Source: Epithemia pelagica
Taxonomy: Eukaryota > Bacillariophyta > Bacillariophyceae > Surirellales > Surirellaceae
Direction: 5' to 3'
NCBI GenBank assembly: GCA_946965045.2
Contig: OX337234.1
Coordinates: 1,612,001-1,676,000 of the forward strand
Length of the DNA stretch: 64,000 nucleotides
This document shows positions 1 through 11,711 of the stretch, piece after piece (position 1 is the first letter of the stretch; every line of letters begins with the position of its first letter). The translations under genes were made by a program, and so were the position numbers. The notes under the pieces are model-generated. The model did no database searches. It worked only from the letters and a program-made list of their open reading frames with translations, and was not told where the DNA came from.

Positions 1-3000
1 GTTTGGTACATTTGGAAGTTTGGGACATCGACAACACGACACTGGTATGGTCTACAACAAGACTTTTGGTCTGCGATACACGAGTTCAAAGTCTATGACA
101 TCCATGCCTATGATACCCCAATTGTCTCTACCGGAATTCGGAGCGATTCAAGTTATAGAAGGGCGTCTTTGCTCCATGTCCATGGAAGTTTGGGAAATGG
201 ACAACGCGACACTGGTATGGTCTACAACAAGACTTTTGGTCTGCGATAAACGAGTTCAGAGCCTATGACGTCCATTCCTGTGATACCCCAAGTGACTCTA
301 CAGAAATTTCGAGCAATTCAAGTTATAGAAGGGTGTCTTTGTTCCATGTCCATGGAAATTTGGTACATCGACAACACGACACTGGTATGGTCTACAACAA
401 GACTTTTGGTCCGCGATAGACGAGTTCAGAGCCTATGACATCCATGCCTATGATACCCCAAGTGTCTCTACCCCAAGTGTCTCTACCGAACTTTGGAGCG
501 ATTCAAGTTATAGAAGGGTGTCTTTGCTCCATGTCCATGGAAGTTTGGGACATGACAACGCAACAGTGGTATGGTCTATAACAAGACTTTTGGTCTGCGA
601 TAGACGAGTTCAGAGCCTATGACATCCATGCCTATGATACCCCAAGTGTCTCTACCGAACTTTGGAGCGATTCAAGTAATAGCAGAGTGTCTTTGCTCCA
701 TGTCCATGGAAGTTTGGGACATCCACAAGGCGATACTGATATGGTCTACAACAAGACTTTTGGTTCGCGATAGACGAGTTCAGAGCCTATGACATCCATG
801 CCTATGATACCCCAAGTGTGTCTACCGCAATTTAAAGCAATTTAAATTATAGAAGTTTGTCTTTGCTCCATGTCCATGGAAGTTTGGGACATCGACAACG
901 CAACAGTGGTATGGTCTATAACAAGACTTTTGGTCCGCGATAGACGAGTTCAGAGCCTATGACATCCATGCCTATGATACCCCAAGTGTTTCTACCGAAA
1001 TTTGGAGCGATTCAAGTTATAGAAGAGTGTCTTTGCTCCATGTCCATGGAAGTTTGGTACAACGACAACGCCACACCGGTATGGTCTACAACAAGACTTT
1101 TAGTCCGCGATAGACGAGTTCAGAGCCTATGACATCCATGCCTATGATACCCCAAGTGTCTCTACCGAGATTTGGAGCGATTCAAGTTATAGAAGAGTGT
1201 CTTTGCACCATGTCCATGGAAGTTTGGTACAACGACAACGCCACACCGGTATGGTCTACAACAAGAGTTTTGGTCCGCGATAGACGAGTTCAGAGTTTAT
1301 GATATCCATGCCTATGATACCCCAAGTGTCTCTACCGAAATTCGGAGCGATTCAAGTTATAGAAGGGTGTCTTTGCTCCATAACCATGGAAGTTTGGGAA
1401 ATGGACATCGCGACACTGGTATGGTCTACATCAAGACTTTTGGTCTGCGATACACGAGTTCAGAGCCTATGACGTCCATTCCTGTGATACCCCAAGTGAC
1501 TCTACAGAAATTTCGAGCGATTCAAGTTATAGAAGGGTGTCTTTGCTCCATGTCCATGGATATTTGGTACATCGACAACACAATACTGGTATGGTCTACA
1601 ACAAGACTTTTGGTCCGCGATAGACGAGTTCAGAGCCTATGACATCCATGCCTATGATACCCCAAGTGTGTCTACCAAAATTTGGAGCGATTCAAGTTAT
1701 AGAAGGGTGTCTTTGCTCCATGTCCATGGAAGTTTGGGACATCGACAACACGACACTGGTATGGTCTACAACAAGACTTTTGGTTTGAGATGCACGAGTT
1801 CAAGGCCCATGACATCCATGCCTATGATACCCCAAGTGTGTCTACCGAGATTTGGAGCGATTCAAGTTATAGAAGAGTGTCTTTGCTCCATGTCCATGGA
1901 AGTTTGGTACAACGACAACGCCACACCGGTATGGTCTTCAACAAGACTTTTGGTCCGCGATAGACGAGTTCAGAGCCTATGACATCCATGCCTATGATAC
2001 CCCAAGTGTGTCTACCGCAATTTCAAGCAATTTAAATTATAGAAGTTTGTCTTTGCTCCATGTCCATGGAAGTTTGGGACATCGACAACGCAACAGTGGT
2101 ATGGTCTATAACAAGACTTTTGGTCCGCGATAGACGAGTTCAGAGCCTATGACATCCATGCCTATGATACCCCAAGTGTTTCTACCGAAATTTGGAGCGA
2201 TTCAAGTTATAGAAGAGTGTCTTTGCTCCATGTCCATGGAAGTTTGGTACAACGACAACGCCACACCGGTATGGTCTACAACAAGACTTTTAGTCCGCGA
2301 TAGACGAGTTCAGAGCCTATGACATCCATGCCTATGATACCCCAAGTGTCTCTACCGAGATTTGGAGCGATTCAAGTTATAGAAGAGTGTCTTTGCACCA
2401 TGTCCATGGAAGTTTGGTACAACGACAACGCCACACCGGTATGGTCTACAACAAGACTTTTAGTCCGCGATAGACGAGTTCAGAGTTTATGATATCCATG
2501 CCTATGATACCCCAAGTGTCTCTACCGAAATTCGGAGCGATTCAAGTTATAGAAGGGTGTCTTTGCTCCATAACCATGGAAGTTTGGGAAATGGACATCG
2601 CGACACTGGTATGGTCTACATCAAGACTTTTGGTCTGCGATACACGAGTTCAGAGCCTATGACGTCCATTCCTGTGATACCCCAAGTGACTCTACAGAAA
2701 TTTCGAGCGATTCAAGTTATAGAAGGGTGTCTTTGCTCCATGTCCATGGATATTTGGTACATCGACAACACAATACTGGTATGGTCTACAACAAGACTTT
2801 TGGTCCGCGATAGACGAGTTCAGAGCCTATGACATCCATGCCTATGATACCCCAAGTGTGTCTACCAAAATTTGGAGCGATTCAAGTTATAGAAGGGTGT
2901 CTTTGCTCCATGTCCATGGAAGTTTGGGACATCAACAACACGACACTGGTATGGTCTACAACAAGACTTTTGGTTTGAGATGCACGAGTTCAAGGCCCAT

Positions 3001-5486
3001 GACATCCATGCCTATGATACCCCAAGTGTGTCTACCGAGATTTGGAGCGATTCAAGTTATAGAAGAGTGTCTTTGCTCCATGTCCATGGAAGTTTGGTAC
3101 AACGACAACGCCACACCGGTATGGTCTTCAACAAGACCTTTGGTCTGAGATGCACAAGTTCAGAGCCTATGACATCCATGCCTAAGATACCCCAAGTGTC
3201 TCTACCGAACTTTGGAGCGATTCAATTTATAGAAGGGTGTCTTTGCTCCATGTCCATGGAAGTTTGGGACATCGACAGGGCGATACTGATATGGTCTACA
3301 ACAAGACTTTTGGTCCGCGATAGACGAGTTCAGAGCCTATGACATCCATGCCTATGATACCCCAAGTGTGTCTACCGCAATTTGGAGCAATTCAAATTAT
3401 AGAAGGGTGTCTTTGCTCCATGTCCATGGAAGTTTGGGACATCGACAACGCAACAGTGGTATGGTCTATAACAAGACTTTTGGTCCGCGATAGACGAGTT
3501 CAGAGTCTATGACATCCATGCCTATGATAACCCAAGTGTCTCTACCGAAATTTGGAGCGATTCAATTTATAGAAGAGTGTCTTTGCTCCATGTCCATGGA
3601 AGTTTGGGACATCGACAACGCGACACTGGTATGGTCTACAACAAGACTTTTGGTCCGCAATAGATGAGTTCAGAGCCTATGATATCCATTCCTGTGATAC
3701 CCCAAGTGTCTCTACCGAAATTTGGAGTGATTCAAGTTATAGAATGGTGTCTTTGCTCCATGTCCATGGAAGTTTGGTACATCGACAACGCAACAGAGGT
3801 ATGGTCTATAACAAGACTTTTGGTCCTTGTTAGACGCGTTCAGAGCCTATGATATCCATGCCTATGATACCCCAAGTGTCTCTACCGAAATTTGGAGCGA
3901 TTCAAGTTATAGAAGAGTGTCTTTGCTCCATGTCCATGGAAGTTTGGGACATCCACAAGGCGATACTGATATGGTCTACAACAAGACTTTTGGTCCGCGA
4001 TAGACGAGTTCAGAGCCTATGACATCCATGCCTATGATACCCCAAGTGTGTCTACCAAAATTTGGAGCGATTCAAGTTATAGAAGGGTGTCTTTGCTCCA
4101 TGTCCATGGAAGTTTGGGACATCGACAACGCAATAGTGGTATGGTCTACAACAAGACTTTTGGTTCGCGATAGACGAGTTCAGAGCCTATGACATCCATG
4201 CCTATGATACCCCAAGTGCCTCTACCGAACTTTGGAGCGATTCAAGCTATAGAAGAGTGTCTTTGCTCCATGTCCATGGAAGTTTGGTACAACGACAACG
4301 CCACACCGGTATGGTCTACAACAAGACTTTTAGTCCGCGATAGACGAGTTCAGAGCCTATGACATCCATGCCTATGATACCCCAAGTGTCTCTACCGAGA
4401 TTTGGAGCGATTCAAGTTATAGAAGAGTGTCTTTGCACCATGTCCATGGAAGTTTGGTACAACGACAACGCCACACCGGTATGGTCTACAACAAGACTTT
4501 TAGTCCGCGATAGACGAGTTCAGAGTTTATGATATCCATGCCTATGATACCCCAAGTGTCTCTACCGAAATTCGGAGCGATTCAAGTTATAGAAGGGTGT
4601 CTTTGCTCCATAACCATGGAAGTTTGGGAAATGGACATCGCGACACTGGTATGGTCTACATCAAGACTTTTGGTCTGCGATACACGAGTTCAGAGCCTAT
4701 GACGTCCATTCCTGTGATACCCCAAGTGACTCTACAGAAATTTCGAGCGATTCAAGTTATAGAAGGGTGTCTTTGCTCCATGTCCATGGATATTTGGTAC
4801 ATCGACAACACAATACTGGTATGGTCTACAACAAGACTTTTGGTCCGCGATAGACGAGTTCAGAGCCTATGACATCCATGCCTATGATACCCCAAGTGTG
4901 TCTACCAAAATTTGGAGCGATTCAAGTTATAGAAGGGTGTCTTTGCTCCATGTCCATGGAAGTTTGGGACATCAACAACACCACACTGGTATGGTCTACA
5001 ACAAGACTTTTGGTTTGAGATGCACGAGTTCAAGGCCCATGACATCCATGCCTATGATACCCCAAGTGTGTCTACCGAGATTTGGAGCGATTCAAGTTAT
5101 AGAAGAGTGTCTTTGCTCCATGTCCATGGAAGTTTGGTACAACGACAACGCCACACCGATATGGTCTACAACAAGACTTTTGGTCCATGGTAGATGAGTT
5201 CAGAGCCTATGATATCCATGCCTATGATACCCCAAGTGGCTCTACCGAAATTTGGAGCGATTCAAGTTATAGAAGGGTGTCTTTGTTCCACGTCCATGGA
5301 AGTTTGGGACATCGACAACGCGACACTGGTATGGTCTATAACAAGACTTTTGGTCCATGTTAGACGAGTTCAGAGCCTATGACGTCCATTCCTGTGATAC
5401 CCCAAGTGTCTCTACCGAAATTTGGAGCGAGTCAAGTTATAGAAGGGTGTCTTTGCTCCATGTCCATGGAAGTCTGGGACATCGAC
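1..5486. repeat. 170-bp tandem satellite array with higher-order repeat
   Basis: The whole stretch is a head-to-tail array. The landmark GGAAGTTTGGG recurs at 14, 184, 354, 539, 708, 878, 1048 and so on to 5468, which gives 32 full monomers of 170 bp. Two copies differ in length: one carries a 15-bp internal duplication near 466-481 and one lacks a single base near 551. Nearly every monomer keeps CCATGG. A block of seven monomers (1,190 bp) repeats almost exactly, about 790-1,970 against 1,980-3,160, and part of it returns 2,040 bp (12 monomers) further on at about 4,260-5,160. The monomer length is not a multiple of three, so open frames shift between copies and the short open frames seen here are not genes. 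The array continues off the left edge. Its function is unknown; a centromeric or heterochromatic role is only a possibility. Confidence 0.96.
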
Positions 5487-5498
5487 GTCTGTTTTAAT

Positions 5499-6770
5499 TT
5501 AAGTCGCGGTATTCTCTTTGAGGTTCATGATGGCTTGGAAACAGTATCGGAATAACACCATGTAATTGAAAAAGGGACCGAAGCAGGTTGATACCAACCA
5601 TTTTGTCCACTCGACCTCTGTTCCCATGTGTATGAAGGGGCTAGAGAATTGTGATGATTCATTGGGGTACCGGAGGTCCTTGTACATCTGTTGAACTGCT
5701 GTGACTATGACCACCTGTGTGTATCGGGGTATCCCTCCTACCCCAGAAGTCAGGTCAGGCCTGTATTGATTCAAGAGTAAGGCTCTTCGAACGATCATAC
5801 AGAAACGCCATATGAAATATTTATTGTTGGACTTCCAACAGACCCGAATACTGACACATTCTCCATTTGAATTGCATGGTCGGAGGCAACCCTTACATAC
5901 GATTGGAACATAAGTACATGTGCGATCCACAAGTTTATCATGGAGTTTCCCATCGTGGTCGAAAATGCATTGTCGGCATTTGTAGTCATTGCCACCTGTT
6001 TCGCATACATCACAATGTACCCCACAACCGTAACAATGGTCACGGCACCGGTGAGTAGTACCAAAAGGATGCCAGAATTTTCCTGTTAAATACCGATCGG
6101 TTGTTGGGTTATCTTGAAACAAACAAACTGGACAAATGGCATCTGTTATATTCTCTGTAGAACCCAATACCTTGTTGGCAAGTCTGGTGAACTTAACCAC
6201 TTCAGGGTGAAAGTCTGCATCTCGGTCACCAACTCGATCAGAATAACTTGGTGATTCCGGAGCCAATGGTATTGTCTTAAATTTCGCAGTGACCACAGAG
6301 GGGTCAATGATACGGCTTTTGACCGCATATGGATTGCGAATGACCGTTTTCTTGGGATTAGTATGAGGAACGATAGTTGTATCGGGAATGGGTGGTGGTA
6401 CAACAACGTTACCAGGAGTCTCTGTTTTCTTTGGAGACTCTGTTTTCTCGTGATGCCCTTCGACGGATATACCTGGTTCAGGAGAGCTGACATCTCCTAC
6501 TCGTGGTGCCAATTCACCGACGTGGTTGCTGTTGTTATTTTTGTGATGTCCTTTTTTCTCTTTCTGGAATTTCTCTTCTCTCAATTGAAATAAATCCTCG
6601 AGAAATGTGATGTCGCCGTCATTTTGGAACTGGGTTTCTTCTGGATGAAGATTGTTTCCACGGCTTTCACTAAGTACCCCCTTGTTTTGTGGTTTGGTAC
6701 TTTGTGGTTTTCGGCGTTTGTTGTATGGGTTCGTCATGGTGCGTGGTTTTTTGTATGGATTGCTCAACAT
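5499..6770 (-). CDS. Cysteine/histidine-rich protein of unknown function, transposon-associated
   Basis: A 423-codon open frame starting at an ATG at 6770. I do not recognise the family. The N-terminal 170 residues are basic, polar and probably disordered, with repeated NPY-K/R motifs (NPYKKPR and NPYNKRR near residues 4-20, NPYAVKSR near 150). From about residue 210 to 330 there is a dense cluster of Cys and His pairs (CPVC, CRDHCYGCGVHCDVC, CRQC, CKGC) that looks like a chain of zinc-binding knuckles. The C-terminal 80 residues are more hydrophobic. It lies 394 bp downstream of the transposase stop on the same strand, and between them is a G-rich tract. A DNA- or RNA-binding accessory protein of the transposon is likely, but this is inference from composition and position. 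Confidence 0.55.
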   Translation of the reverse strand: MLSNPYKKPRTMTNPYNKRRKPQSTKPQNKGVLSESRGNNLHPEETQFQNDGDITFLEDLFQLREEKFQKEKKGHHKNNNSNHVGELAPRVGDVSSPEPGISVEGHHEKTESPKKTETPGNVVVPPPIPDTTIVPHTNPKKTVIRNPYAVKSRIIDPSVVTAKFKTIPLAPESPSYSDRVGDRDADFHPEVVKFTRLANKVLGSTENITDAICPVCLFQDNPTTDRYLTGKFWHPFGTTHRCRDHCYGCGVHCDVCETGGNDYKCRQCIFDHDGKLHDKLVDRTCTYVPIVCKGCLRPCNSNGECVSIRVCWKSNNKYFIWRFCMIVRRALLLNQYRPDLTSGVGGIPRYTQVVIVTAVQQMYKDLRYPNESSQFSSPFIHMGTEVEWTKWLVSTCFGPFFNYMVLFRYCFQAIMNLKENTAT

Positions 6771-7100
6771 TGCTTAAGCCAGAGAGTATTATCACACCGC
6801 TTGTGTAAAAATGATTACTTGATGATCAAACAGAATGAACCTATCACATTCAAGAAAAAGAAGAGACGAGACATCTACTAAGATGTCTTTGTTTTTTTAT
6901 GAAGAATAAAGGGTCGGCTGCCGTTTGTGGATACCACATGGACATCTATCTCATACTATCCCTCATCACGTGTCACTCTTTTTAATAAACGGAGTACCAC
7001 TCCGACATGTTGGGGAGTATATTATTGGGACTACTTCTCTGAAATAAATATTATGGAAACCACTCGGACATCCCCCATGACCTTTGTTGGTGGTTGGAAA

Positions 7101-7129
7101 CCCCCACCCCCACCCCCACCCCCACCCCC
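7101..7129 (-). repeat. (C5A)n tract, G-quadruplex-prone on the minus strand
   Basis: Five runs of five or more C separated by single A residues, so the minus strand carries five runs of G5. It lies between the transposase stop (7164) and the start of the cysteine-rich gene (6770), on the coding strand of both. It meets the simple sequence rule for a G-quadruplex. A role in termination or promoter function is inference. Confidence 0.75.
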
Positions 7130-7163
7130 TATTGGTTATACAGAACAACTTTCACTGACACCT

Positions 7164-10100
7164 TCATGATCCAGCAGTGTTACGATCTGTTGTTGTTGTT
7201 TGTGAAGGATATGATGATGATGTATATCTTGCTCTCAACGAATCACTTGCTGAGTCATTGAACTCCTTGGCCCATTTACTGGCAGGAAGTACCTCCCATA
7301 CAATATCGGAATAGTTCCTGTGATTCCGAGTATATTCAAGCAATATTTCTCTTTCCGCATCAGAATGCAGGTATTCCGGTACCTTATCTCGGTGTTGGAT
7401 CATTTCCGGGTTTTCATCGATCACTCCTACCAATTCAACTATATTGGTGATAGGAACCACTACAAGATCGGGAACACGGGAATTCCGGGTAAAGGCCTTG
7501 CTCCATCGAATGAAAAGGACGGAGGACTTCTCTTTATCCTTGTCACTACGACGATAAGTGGTTCGTAATAAAGCATGTGTGACATCTCCCGGATTTTCTT
7601 GGTGGATTCTTGATGTACGAGCATCATTTCCCTGTTCTTGCATGCGACCAGCACTTTCCCGTTGTTCCCATGGTCTGCGTATGAAGCATAAAACCTGACA
7701 GAGTACCAAGATATTGTCTGTTCCCTGATTACCTGTTGCAGTGTCAGTGAATGGTGTTCGCTGGTGTCGTGGGATCCATGCTTTCACCCAGTCTCTCCAA
7801 GGACCCTCACTTTGGAAATTCGGATGACATCGGATACCACCTATGTTTTCGTCCCTGAATTTGACCTCTGTACACCCATGGATCATGATGTTATCACTTG
7901 TGTCATTCTGTTGTATAATATTCATTTGTGTGAAGAGTGCACCTGCATGTTTCACCAGAAAGTCAAGGATTACTTTTGGGAGGATCATACCAGTATTTGT
8001 TTTCGAAATATACTTGTAAGCACACTTGACCACGGGGCTCTCTGTCCGTCCAGATCTGACCAATTGGATTTGTATTGTTGTCCCTCGCCCCTTGAATTTA
8101 CATCTATCTTCTTCATCTTCCTCGTCATCATTCTCATGACTATGATACACTTGACTTCTTTTTTTCCTTGCAGCAAGGGTTGGAGATTGACCATTTTTTA
8201 GTAGCTCCACGTCATCTTGTTTGATCCCAGATGCTTTACAGAGCAGATCCCATGCCTGCATCTGCCATATATTATCACCAAGTTGACTGTCAAAGACACC
8301 CTTACCCCGCTTTTGTACTGTTTTGGCATTCAGTTTGACGATTTCTTTGTGGTTACTCTCCTCTGATTCAGTGTCGGATATTTTAACTGGGCCGAAATTG
8401 GACACCTGTCGAACTATATGTACCAAGTTGTGGTATTTTGGGATCATCTAACCATTGCACATCAGTTTCCCTTTTTTATCCAATCGTGGTGCATACCGCC
8501 GTATACCATCCATCATTATCTTGACAGATTCAACTGATCGCCGCGCTGTTTCCTTCGCGGCAGGAGAACGTGGGTCGCTATCCCAAAATCTATCCATCCT
8601 TGTCCAGTTGTTGAAACAGAGTATTGTCTCAAACAGGAAGAGGAAATCCAGATATGGTTCCCGCTCACCTTCATCCCAGATCGATGCATATGCCACAGGG
8701 TCATCGTCGAATACTGTTTTGCTCGTAACCTGTACCTCAATGTCAGGTTCACAATATTGGTAATCTTCATTTTCCTGTACATGACCGGGCAGATTGTCGT
8801 TGATATTTGTGGTTATTTCTTCGTTCCTATCATCCACAGATGAGTCATTCTCATCCAAATCGGATGAATCATCAGCGATACTGTGGTGTACAACCCGTTT
8901 TTTTTTCGATTGTTGTTGACGTTTATTGTTGGTAGAGGATACGTTGTTTTGTCCAGCGCCCATTCGTTGTCGTTTTTTCTTTTTTTTCTAATTGTTTTTT
9001 CTTTCTCTTCTGTTCTTTCTCTTCTTCCTTTTTCTTTTGTCTCTCTTCTTCTTCTTTGCACCATTGTTTCCACTCTGCAACTACTTTTTTCCATTTCTCC
9101 GCCATAGTCGAAGCGAAAATAAGATGACCACGAACAGAAACACACAAAGCGGCTGAGACAAACATAATACCAACCCATTCATTGGCTGTTACCTTTGTTA
9201 CATTACTGATACCTGCAGAGAAGGATGTTCTGGGGTACCCCCAACTAGAAGAATAAGAGAATACCGACTGCCGGTTGGCTCGGAAGACAGAGCTGTACAA
9301 GAAATCAAACATGGCTTTTTCTCTCATTGTCATCAGAGCAAAGAAATCAGTCATGATATATTTCATGATCCCCGATTTCAAAGTATGTAATACATCACAA
9401 CATGCCGCGGTAAAAATCCCATGTGTTTTATTAACACCCTCACCCAAATACAAATGGTTGTAGATGTTGTTCACTGGGTATTGTCCAATCTGATGTAAAA
9501 TTTTCTTGGAATTGTTCACAGGTTCTCTCCAAGGATCCTCTCTCGGATCATCTATACCGGGTTGTCCAGAATCGATAACTACTGGGTTTCCTGATGGTTT
9601 ATCTAAACCAAGCACACGGAGGCTTCTGAAATGGATAGGGTTTTTGAAGAGGTAGTTGCATGTGGACCATGGGTATCTAGACTCCCGAGGTGTGTAATCA
9701 CACTGCCAGACAAGCCGGCCAACACTTTGATGATGAGATGCATATCTTCCTGCGATGTTATCTTGTGACTTCGCATCTCCCTTTATCATGATCACGGGTA
9801 ATACTAATCTCACCACCTTCTCGATCCCATGGATCCGTAATCGCATCCACAATCCACCTCGATTCTGTATCTTCAAAAGAGCTTGGTGTATTCGCGAGAG
9901 CTGTGCATGATAATTCCGACAGGGGACCCCCTTTCCAAGATGTATTTGGCCGCAGATGACTTCCGTTCCATATCTGTGATCAACCCTAAGGTGATTTGTC
10001 TATTCGGCTTTCGCATTTCAGACATCGTCAAAAATGAAGGTACCATAACAACTGGTTCCGCATTAAACCGACCATCCCCCGTCGCGTGTGTCTTATCCAT

Positions 10101-11291
10101 ATAAGACAATAAACCAACAACGAAAGTATCGTTGTCATGTCTGTATTTCCGTACGGTACGTTGGAAAACATGGCCATCTTGTATGTTTTCGAGACATTTA
10201 TTCGGTATATAAGGGCGATACGGGTCGTCATCACATAATATTGTTTTATCCTTGGAAGTGGCTTCAGGATCTTGCAAGACCCGTCGAAGTTGATGCACAA
10301 AATCAAATATAACGGTATCAACGGACTTCTCGCTGTCTGGAACAATTATATCCTTTTTGGTTGTAACTTCCATTGGGACGGTGACAATCTTTGGTTTGGG
10401 GAAATCGAAACCTCTTTTTTCGAATTTCGCCATGAATCCCTTTCGCCGTGGATGTTTTTTATTGAAAAAACGTGAGCCACAACACTCGTTAGTAGAATCA
10501 ATCCATGCCAAAATGGCATCGAACATGAACTTCGGACACCCAGCATTCCGGAGGAGTATGGCCAACCTCAATAAAGCCTTGTCATCTTCGGAAAATCGGA
10601 GACCATTTTGTTCAAGATACACTGGAAATTCCAAAGGATTGTCTTTTGAGTTTTCATCGATAACATGGTCATCACTGGATGAACCTTTGCCTTGGACATC
10701 CTCATTGTCATCGACAGTTTGTTGGAGCCCATCATCATGATCTGCTGGTGGTCCCTCTTCTTGGTCCTCATCTGATTCTTCCTCATTCTCAGATGACAGC
10801 AAGGAATGAGCAATATTTGTACTATTCCGACATGGCTGTCTCACGATGGGTTGTTTTTGTGTAGTGGGTTGCAGATCCTCTCTTTCCTCATCTTCTCGAT
10901 CGTCCGCCCAGGGTATCCCTACAGCACTATCATCGGTTCCTCCATTTTCTGAAATCCCTACAGCACTATCATTGGTTCCTCCATTTTCTAAATGATTTCC
11001 CTGATCTTTATCATGAGAGATATTGTTCTCGACTCCAGCAGTTTCGTGGCATATCATGGACGATTCGTGCTCCAATGCATGTGAGACCAAAGTGCCGTTT
11101 TCTCTCTTGGTACTACAAACCCTTTCATGTTGGAAGATACCGGAGACGTGGAATAATACATGACAATTTCTACATTTACGACATGGAAGAATGGAACCAC
11201 CTGTACTCGCATTTGGATCTTCGCCCACCCATTGATCTTTGATGACGGAAGGTTTATTTCTTAAATACCTTGGTTTACAAGGACGGCCCAT
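7164..11291 (-). pseudogene. Plavaka/KDZ-like transposase, interrupted by two frameshifts and an in-frame TAG
   Basis: Four abutting open segments read as one transposase of about 1,375 codons. Segment 1 (11291-9873, 472 codons) has an N-terminal C2H2-like finger (CRNCHVLFH...H...C), an acidic linker, and the first catalytic-type motif in SYMDKTHATG. Segment 2 (9876-8923) carries the second acidic motif in IMIKGDAKSQD and then the hallmark CCDVLHTLKSGIMKY. Segment 3 (8963-8448) carries FLFETILCFNNW and APRLDKKGK. Segment 4 (8447-7164) begins IPKYHNLVHIVRQVSNFG, followed by an acidic ESEESNHKE motif and the C-terminal RCHPNFQSEGPWRDW. Segments 1 and 2 differ by a -1 shift near 9,875. Segments 2 and 3 overlap in different frames around 8,923-8,963, next to an A-rich run. 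Segments 3 and 4 are in the same frame with only TAG (8,448-8,450) between them. Tiny introns cannot be fully excluded, but decay is the simpler reading. Confidence 0.75.
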
Positions 11292-11711
11292 GGTATTGGT
11301 TTTGTGGTCCTTAGTCTTTGTGGAATGAGAATCATTGCTAGTGTGACGACTGACACGAATGGTTTCGATTTTATGGTCGCCCGGCTCGCTTTCTCATTGG
11401 TTGTGGATGGATATGGTTTACCCCCCCCCCCCTACTATTCCACATAAACTATGAGTCTATCAGTACATGGGATCGGAACGAACACAAATGCCCATGTGGC
11501 ATTGGACGTTTGAATGTATAATTGTCGCCTGTCGATTTGGTTCAATTCAAAAAAAACCGGGTGTACTCGGAACAAACGGCTCAACTTTTGAAAGTTGATA
11601 GTCGAAAGGTCAGACCTCAATGAAAACGGATTGGCATAACATTCTCCTCTTGTTGCATCCAAAACTCATTGCATTGTCAACACTTCTTATATCAGGTATA
11701 CTCTTCTTGTC
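11292..11711. promoter_or_regulatory. Divergent intergenic region between transposase and partner gene
   Basis: A 420-bp gap separates the transposase start (minus, 11291) from the start of the plus-strand gene at 11712. A shared bidirectional promoter is inferred from the head-to-head layout. A C10 tract lies at about 11,421-11,430. No core promoter motif could be assigned with confidence. Confidence 0.4.

Noticed and set aside
20-5382. Ten similar open frames of 62-120 codons in the satellite
   Set aside because: They repeat with the 170-bp monomer, shift frame between monomers and end at random stops. They are products of the repeat, not a gene family.
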